Below, piece by piece: positions 7,901 to 12,311 of a stretch of 12,311 bases of DNA. The DNA lies in assembly GCA_015065045.1 (NCBI GenBank), contig SVRB01000040.1, positions 1-12,311 of the forward strand, written 5' to 3'. This stretch comes from Oscillospiraceae bacterium. GTDB taxonomy: Bacteria > Bacillota > Clostridia > Oscillospirales > CAG-272. The notes beneath the pieces are model-generated. The model had not been told where the DNA came from. It did no database searches and saw nothing but the letters and a program-made list of their open reading frames with translations. The stretch's first letter is position 1; the number at the start of each line of letters is the position of its first letter. Both the position numbers and the translations under genes were made by a program.

Positions 7901-9311
7901 ATTTAACGGCACCGATTTCCGTTATCTTACAGTTTTGAGCTGAAAGTCCTGTTGTTTCAATATCAAAAATACAGAACTCGTCATCAGTAAAGTTAGCATT
8001 CTGCTCTCCGTAAACAACTCTTGCCGTATCGTCTACAAAATATGCTTCCATACCGTAAATGACCTTCATTCCCGTCTTTTCGGAAGCATACATTGCTCTC
8101 GGGAATGCCTGAACGTTTCCGTGGTCGGTTATAGCAACCGCCTTATGTCCCCATTTCTGAGCAGTCTTGATCGCATCCTCGGGAGCAATGATAGCATCCA
8201 TTGAGGACATACAAGTATGTAAATGTAATTCTACTCGTTTTTCTTCTGATTTATCGATTCTTGCAAGCTTTTTGATCTTTGCTATATCAAGCACGTTCAT
8301 AACAAGCTCGTTTGCAAACTTATCAAAACGAACGTTACCCTTTACTGCAAGTACGTCACCATTGCCGATCTCGTGGGTGATCTGCGACTCGTGAGATTCA
8401 AGCACCATCTTACAGAAGATAGACGAATCGTTATCTGTCAATGCAAATTCAAATATAACCTTATCGCCGTTTCTGTTTTCTTTTGCTTCGCACTGGAAAA
8501 CCTCACCCGTAATAACAACGTGACGCAATGGCTTGTCCAAATTACGCATAGGTGTAGGATCAATATCAAACCTTTCACCGTAAACATAATTAGGCTCGGA
8601 TATATCAAAGTCGGTATCACCAACGTGTATCAAGCCGTTTTCAAGCTTTTCTAAAACCGATTCCTTTTCTCCCAAAGCTGTAACTCTTTCGAGATTTTTC
8701 TGTTTTTCTGCAAGCTCATTTTTCTTATCTTCAACCTTACGCTCCTCCTCACGCTGAGTAAAAGCCTTATTTATCTCATTAGCATATCTGATCTCTTTTT
8801 CACGAACTATAGATGCAAAATCATAATTGGAATTTTCGTCACGCAATATTTCAACCGTATATTTTAATCCAAATTCATCTTCTATGATCTTTGAAATTAT
8901 CTCAGGCGTTTTAGCGCTGTATAAAAGCTCTATGCCGCCGTTTGTAAAAGATATCTCGATAGATATCTTATTTTCTTCAATTTTCAAATTATATTCATTG
9001 AAAAAGCCTCGGGAAATAGCGCCTCTATGCCCTGCCTCAAGTAAAACATCGGAAATTACAGCATCAGAAAAAAGCGCACTGTCGTACTTAGGCATGATCC
9101 TAACACTGCGCAAAACGTAACACTGTCTTATTCCTTCTTCAAGGCTATACAGTGTTCTCTTATTTATAAGCTTTTCAAATCTGATATCCGCTTCAACAAT
9201 TTTCAATTCACGGTTTATTCGAACGTTTTCTACAATACCTGAGTTTAATATCTCCCCGTACTGCTCGTCCGCCTCGAAGCGATTAAATAATTCGCCTAAC
9301 GTTTTAGCCAT
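4938..9311 (-). CDS. polC: DNA polymerase III alpha subunit, PolC type
   Basis: This 1457-residue protein is the Gram-positive replicative DNA polymerase with built-in proofreading; length is normal for the family. In order: an N-terminal region rich in charged helix (about 165-225), an OB-fold segment (about 264-345), the first part of the PHP domain with HLHT (363-366) and TDHG (395-398), an inserted DnaQ-type 3'-5' exonuclease with DIETTG (450-455), HNASFD (530-535) and HHRAYND (587-593), the rest of the PHP domain with CDAH (759-762), then the polymerase core. The core has SRGSVGS (905-911), a Cys4 zinc site (932, 935, 957, 960) and catalytic Asp986 and Asp988 in PDIDLNF. The last five residues, QISFF, match a beta-clamp-binding motif like the QLSLF end of Bacillus PolC. 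The ATG at 9311 follows AAGGTG with five bases between. It sits 14 bases behind ispG, continuing the operon. Confidence 0.98.
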   Translation of the reverse strand: MAKTLGELFNRFEADEQYGEILNSGIVENVRINRELKIVEADIRFEKLINKRTLYSLEEGIRQCYVLRSVRIMPKYDSALFSDAVISDVLLEAGHRGAISRGFFNEYNLKIEENKISIEISFTNGGIELLYSAKTPEIISKIIEDEFGLKYTVEILRDENSNYDFASIVREKEIRYANEINKAFTQREEERKVEDKKNELAEKQKNLERVTALGEKESVLEKLENGLIHVGDTDFDISEPNYVYGERFDIDPTPMRNLDKPLRHVVITGEVFQCEAKENRNGDKVIFEFALTDNDSSIFCKMVLESHESQITHEIGNGDVLAVKGNVRFDKFANELVMNVLDIAKIKKLARIDKSEEKRVELHLHTCMSSMDAIIAPEDAIKTAQKWGHKAVAITDHGNVQAFPRAMYASEKTGMKVIYGMEAYFVDDTARVVYGEQNANFTDDEFCIFDIETTGLSAQNCKITEIGAVKFKNGEILDIFSTYVDPECPIPENIIELTGITDEMVKGAPKTEEAVKSFLEFAGDRILIAHNASFDIGFIKKACEDHKIHFKPTYIDTVSLSRFLNPNLKKHKLNVIADYYNLGEFGHHRAYNDAEMLAKIFAVMCQKLKKEGARDTSEMARIMGEKADPLKLRPYHMILLAKNRTGLKNLYKIVSKGYIDYFYRNPRLPKTVLNELREGLIVGSACEAGELFSAIIAGKPMNELIRIAKYYDYLEIQPLSNNRFMIAKGLAPNEEALRDFNRKVVEIGRLAKKPVVATCDAHFMEKRDEIHRKMLQFDRGFEDDGDSELYFRTTDEMLEEFSYLGEDVAREVVIENPNKINDEIEMIRPIPTGFYPPSIPGCEEELQEMCWARAKEWYGDPVPELVKNRLERELTPIIGNGFAIMYIIAQKLIANSEAQGYLVGSRGSVGSSFAATMCGVTEVNPLPPHYRCPKCKYSYFYTDGSVASGFDLPDKDCPECGTNMIHDGHDIPFETFLGFKGEKTPDIDLNFSGDVQADAHKYTEVLFGEENVFRAGTLGTLADKKAYMLVNKYLENKGVSVNRAELQRLINKCLGVKLTTGQHPGGVIVIPHEYDIYDFSPVQHPADDRNSTIITTHFEFSHLHDTILKLDILGHDVPTKYKMLEKYSGISVLDVPMNDQRVMSLFTSTKGLGVTEEDIGSPTGTFGLPEFGTAFTRQMLVDTQPKYFSDLLQISGLSHGTDVWLGNAKDLIKDGICTISECVGTRDNIMVYLQHKGLDNSDAFNIMENVRKKNKNLTPEMEAKMREHNVPEWYIDSCKKIKYMFPKAHAAAYVMSAIRLAWYKVYQPIAFYSAYFTAAPDGFDGETVMGGRGKVQQLMKLIDEKGREASATEKDTYTAMQIVNECFARGIKFLPVNLYKSDATAFLPEDGKIRIPFACLAGLGESVAHNIVKARDDNPISIEELTEKAKLSKKIVELLRENGALEGLPETNQISFF

Positions 9312-9325
9312 TATTTCACCTTATT

Positions 9326-10387
9326 TTACATTCTTTTTATTTCTTCAATAAGCTCGTCAATAATTCTATTTTCGTCAATTTTTCTGATTATCTCGCCTTT
9401 TTTAAACAAAACTGCCTCGCCAATGCCGCCTGCAATACCAATGTCGCATTCCTTAGCTTCTCCGGGGCCGTTTACAACGCATCCCATTATTGCTACGTCA
9501 ATTTTCTTATCTAATTTAATATCGGCAGCTCTTTTTTCAAACTCATTCGCAATTCCGATAAGGTCTATCTTAGTTCTTCCGCACGTCGGACACGAAATAA
9601 TATTTATTCCGTTATCCTCGGAAAGTCCTATAGATGAAAGAATAGCCTTTCCCTCTCTTATCTCCTCAATAGGATCTGCTGTTAATGATACTCGCATCGT
9701 ATCTCCTATGCCGTCAAGCAATAAAGAACCAATACCTACAGCAGATTTAATAACGCCCTTATGTACAGTTCCTGCCTCCGTAACACCCAAATGTAACGGA
9801 TATTCGGTATTCTCTGCCAATAACCTGTTGGCTTTTATCATATCAGCTACTCTCGATGATTTTACTGCAAGTATTATATTATTAAAATCAAACTTTTCAA
9901 GCAAAGAAGCGTGATATAATGCGCTCTCCGCCAAAGCCTCGCCCGAGGGTCTGCCGTATTTTGCAAGTATATTTTTTTCCAAAGAACCGCTGTTTACACC
10001 TATTCTTATCGGTATATTCTTCTCAAAGCATACGTCAACAACAGCCTTTACTCTGCTTTCGTCACCTATATTACCGGGGTTTATTCTAATCTTATCAGCA
10101 CCTGCATTAGCTGACTCAATAGCCATCTTATAATCAAAATGTATATCTGCAACTATGGGGATATTTATATCGGAATTCTTGAGTCTATGAACCGTCTTTA
10201 CCGCTTCCATATCGGGAACGGTCATTCTGACTATATCGCATCCAACCGACTCAAGTCTTTTTATCTGATTGTAAGTGGCGTCAAAATCAGATGAATCTGT
10301 ATTAGTCATAGATTGTATCGCAATTCTTTCGTTTCCGCCAATATACGTATTGCCTATCTTAACTCTCTTCGATTTACGCCTTTCCAT
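9326..10387 (-). CDS. ispG: 4-hydroxy-3-methylbut-2-en-1-yl diphosphate synthase (flavodoxin/ferredoxin)
   Basis: IspG (GcpE) is the [4Fe-4S] enzyme that reductively opens methylerythritol cyclodiphosphate to HMBPP, the penultimate step of the MEP isoprenoid pathway. With the start used here (353 residues) the cluster ligands are Cys266 and Cys269 in CPTCGR, Cys303 in MGCVVNGPGEA, and Glu310, with the same Cys-to-Glu spacing as E. coli. The N-terminal TIM barrel shows IQSMTNTD (24-31), ADIHFD, INPGN and GVNSGS. An in-frame ATG at 10402 would add five residues, but AAGGGGAA (10399-10392) overlaps it. The same site lies six bases before the ATG at 10387 and three before the one at 10390, so 10387 is preferred. 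The protein is of ordinary bacterial length and lacks the plant-type insert. It follows rseP closely and shares the pathway with dxr in the same operon. Confidence 0.97.
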   Translation of the reverse strand: MERRKSKRVKIGNTYIGGNERIAIQSMTNTDSSDFDATYNQIKRLESVGCDIVRMTVPDMEAVKTVHRLKNSDINIPIVADIHFDYKMAIESANAGADKIRINPGNIGDESRVKAVVDVCFEKNIPIRIGVNSGSLEKNILAKYGRPSGEALAESALYHASLLEKFDFNNIILAVKSSRVADMIKANRLLAENTEYPLHLGVTEAGTVHKGVIKSAVGIGSLLLDGIGDTMRVSLTADPIEEIREGKAILSSIGLSEDNGINIISCPTCGRTKIDLIGIANEFEKRAADIKLDKKIDVAIMGCVVNGPGEAKECDIGIAGGIGEAVLFKKGEIIRKIDENRIIDELIEEIKRM

Positions 10388-10402
10388 CATATTCCCCTTC
10401 AT
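10385..10402 (-). promoter_or_regulatory. ispG ribosome binding site and start choice
   Basis: Three in-frame ATG codons (10402, 10390, 10387) flank AAGGGGAA at 10399-10392. The first ATG lies upstream of the ribosome binding site, so it is unlikely to be used. The third has the best spacing of six bases. Confidence 0.65.
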
Positions 10403-10405
10403 TTA

Positions 10406-11431
10406 CTATTTTTGAAACAATTTTAATACGTCATTATAGCCCACTACTACCATCAAAAGCAACAGTAGACAAAGTCCTGCAAAGTGTATATATCCCTCGA
10501 TCTCACGCTTTACGGGTTTACGGAAAATAAGCTCATACAGCATAAAAGCAAACCTTCCGCCGTCTAACGCGGGAAGCGGGAGCATATTGAATATTCCAAG
10601 GTTAAGCGCAAGAAGTGCGCACATATACAATAAATTGTGCATACCCTTTTTTGTAGCTTCGCCAATAGCCGACGTTACACCGATAGGCCCTGACATCTGT
10701 TCGACGCCTACTTTACCGGTTACAAGGTAAACAAGCGATTTCCAAATAACCTCAACCATCGACTTGCTGCAAAATATTGTATGTTTAACTATATTGAAAA
10801 AGCTTATTCTCTCGCCATAAACTTTAAAATCCATTCTTCCGAAAGTCATTCCGCTTTCTGATATAGTTCCAAAAGAAACATCCTTTAAAACAACCTGTTT
10901 ACCATCTCTTATTACGGTAATATCTATAGGAGCCGTTCCGTCAAACATAATAGCATTGCTTATTTCGTTACCAATGTGTACTCTGTTTTTTCCAACCTTA
11001 ATTATCTCATCGCCAACCATAAGTCCGCATTCCTGAGACACTGCACCATCATTAAACTCTGCAACAACGTTAGATGCAAGACGGCTTGAGGTAGAAACAA
11101 TTACAAGCACGATAAGAATACCCACAAGCACGTTCATAAAAGCGCCCGCAGAAACAATAATCATTCTCTGCCAAACGGGTTTATTGTTCAACGCATTTAC
11201 ATCTGTGCTGTCCTCATCTTCACCTACCATACTGACAAAACCGCCTATAGGCAAAAGACGAAGTGAATATACTATTCCGGTCTTGTCTGACTTTTTTGTA
11301 ATAAGCTTCGGACCCATACCTATCGCAAATTCATTTATACCAACCTTAAACAAACGGGCAGCAAGATAGTGCCCGAGTTCATGTATAAATATGAGAAATC
11401 CAAATAAAATTAATGCAATTATTACCGTCAA
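10406..11431 (-). CDS. rseP: RIP site-2 metalloprotease RseP/RasP
   Basis: This 341-residue integral membrane zinc protease cuts substrates inside the membrane, typically anti-sigma factors and signal-peptide remnants. Visible features are the zinc motif HELGH (17-21) inside the first hydrophobic segment, the conserved PIGGF (61-65), a second membrane segment near 91-113, a PDZ domain from about 122 to 187, and the third zinc ligand Asp290 in LPALDGG with upstream Asn277, flanked by C-terminal membrane segments around 266-300 and 314-332. The start is a TTG at 11431; AGAGGA lies six bases upstream, and the next in-frame Met comes after HELGH, so the TTG must be used. The substrate in this organism cannot be told from the window. 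It lies 21 bases after dxr and three bases or more before ispG, in an order common in Clostridia. RseP-like proteases can also belong to sporulation branches, but the PDZ-containing layout favours the general RasP type. Confidence 0.95.
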   Translation of the reverse strand: MTVIIALILFGFLIFIHELGHYLAARLFKVGINEFAIGMGPKLITKKSDKTGIVYSLRLLPIGGFVSMVGEDEDSTDVNALNNKPVWQRMIIVSAGAFMNVLVGILIVLVIVSTSSRLASNVVAEFNDGAVSQECGLMVGDEIIKVGKNRVHIGNEISNAIMFDGTAPIDITVIRDGKQVVLKDVSFGTISESGMTFGRMDFKVYGERISFFNIVKHTIFCSKSMVEVIWKSLVYLVTGKVGVEQMSGPIGVTSAIGEATKKGMHNLLYMCALLALNLGIFNMLPLPALDGGRFAFMLYELIFRKPVKREIEGYIHFAGLCLLLLLMVVVGYNDVLKLFQK

Positions 11432-11443
11432 GTTTTATCCTCT
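11429..11443 (-). promoter_or_regulatory. Ribosome binding site deciding the TTG start of rseP
   Basis: AGAGGA (11443-11438) is followed by six bases and then TTG (11431-11429). The rare start codon is supported by this spacing and by the position of the HELGH motif just downstream. Confidence 0.75.
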
Positions 11444-11452
11444 TTTCAAAAA

Positions 11453-12311
11453 TTATCTTTCAGAAAGAAAGCGTACTGTCTCTCTCGCATTTCTGTCGGC
11501 TTGTTCTATATCCTCAATTGTGGGATTTTTTATATTCTTATAGTTAAGAACAACTTCGCTGACCATATCCATTATATCACAGAACGATATTTTTTTATTC
11601 AAGAACAGATAAACAGCTTCTTCGTTTGCGCCATTCAAAACGGCAGGTATAACTCCGCCCATTCTCATAGACTTATAAGCTAAATCAAGCAAAACAAAAG
11701 TATCTTTATCTGCTTCTGCAAAAGTCATCTTTCCAAGCTTAGCTAAATCAAGCTTTTCCTGTAATCCCTCGTATCTGTCGGGATAAGTTATTGCATACTG
11801 TATGCAGGTACGCATATCGGGTACGCCAAGCTGAGCCAAAACAGCATTATCAATATATTCGACCATTGAATGTATTATGCTTTCGCGGTGTACCACAACA
11901 TCAACCTTATCTACGTCGATGTTGAATAAGTGACAAGCCTCGATAACCTCAAACCCCTTATTCATCAAGGTTGCCGAGTCAATCGTTATTTTCTGACCCA
12001 TACTCCACGTCGGATGAGCCAATGCCATCTCGGGAGTAATATTTTGCAATTCCTCTCGCTTCTTACCAAAGAAAGGACCACCCGATGCTGTAAGAATAAG
12101 TCGGCTCACCTGTTTTGAGGGATAGCCTTCAAGACATTGAAAAATCGCGCAATGCTCACTGTCAACGGGTAATATACTTACACTTTTTTCACGAGCCCTC
12201 TTCATCACGATCTCACCTGCAGTAACAAGAGTCTCCTTGTTTGCAAGAGCAATATTCTTGCCCGATTCAATAGCTGCCAAAGTAGGTCTGAGTCCCGCTT
12301 TTCCGATGATT
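11453..12311 (-). CDS. dxr: 1-deoxy-D-xylulose-5-phosphate reductoisomerase, 5' truncated by the window
   Basis: Dxr (IspC) rearranges and reduces DXP to 2-C-methyl-D-erythritol 4-phosphate with NADPH, the first committed step of the MEP pathway. The frame is open to the window edge and codes for the C-terminal 285 residues of a protein normally about 380-400 long, so roughly 100 N-terminal residues, including the nucleotide-binding glycine motif, are missing. In the visible part (numbered from the first full codon) are GLRPT and ALANKETLV (21-29), metal-binding Asp50 and Glu52 in VDSEH, the TASGGPF loop (74-80), HPTWSMG (99-105), MNKGFE with Glu121 near the metal site, HSMVEY (147-152) and NGANEEAV (226-233). 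The TTG at 12280 is an internal Leu codon, not a start. The gene begins the visible part of the minus-strand operon; in related genomes uppS and cdsA often lie just upstream. Confidence 0.97.
   Translation of the reverse strand, partial: IIGKAGLRPTLAAIESGKNIALANKETLVTAGEIVMKRAREKSVSILPVDSEHCAIFQCLEGYPSKQVSRLILTASGGPFFGKKREELQNITPEMALAHPTWSMGQKITIDSATLMNKGFEVIEACHLFNIDVDKVDVVVHRESIIHSMVEYIDNAVLAQLGVPDMRTCIQYAITYPDRYEGLQEKLDLAKLGKMTFAEADKDTFVLLDLAYKSMRMGGVIPAVLNGANEEAVYLFLNKKISFCDIMDMVSEVVLNYKNIKNPTIEDIEQADRNARETVRFLSER

Noticed and set aside
12278..12280. TTG at 12280 as the start of dxr
   Set aside because: The frame stays open to the window edge and encodes conserved Dxr sequence (GKAGLRPT) upstream, so this is an internal Leu codon.

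Overview
The window looks like chromosomal core DNA from an anaerobic, spore-forming member of the Clostridia, perhaps an uncultured gut-type lineage. Three things point there: dipicolinate synthase genes (endospore DPA), a PolC-type replicative DNA polymerase (Firmicutes), and the gene order dxr-rseP-ispG-polC, which is familiar from Clostridia. The DNA is moderately A+T-rich by eye. No mobile element, CRISPR array, tRNA or rRNA was seen, and no gap between genes exceeds about 130 bases.

Left part, + strand (1-1940): the 3' end of dpaA, then dpaB overlapping it as ATGA, then a 126-base gap with a recognisable housekeeping promoter, then pfkA (ATP-type 6-phosphofructokinase) closed by a strong intrinsic terminator.

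Convergent junction (1941-2044): two back-to-back hairpins, one ending pfkA on the + strand and one ending the long minus-strand operon.

Right part, minus strand (12311 down to 2045), reading in the direction of transcription: dxr (5' end outside the window), rseP (TTG start), ispG, polC, a 721-residue fusion of an HSL-type alpha/beta hydrolase with an HxxxDG acyltransferase, and a zinc-ribbon six-TM membrane protein resembling DUF6320 proteins. Gaps are 21, 3-18, 14 and 32 bases, and the last pair overlaps as TGATG. This looks like a single operon. It links the MEP isoprenoid pathway (dxr, ispG), membrane proteolysis (rseP) and DNA replication (polC), with an uncharacterised probable ester/lipid-modifying pair at the end.

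Most genes are ordinary and confidently named. The one part whose biology I cannot state is the terminal pair at 2045-4905: two apparently intact active sites in one polypeptide, translationally coupled to a small membrane protein with a Cys4 zinc ribbon. It is the best candidate for an undescribed system here, though each component belongs to a family I recognise.
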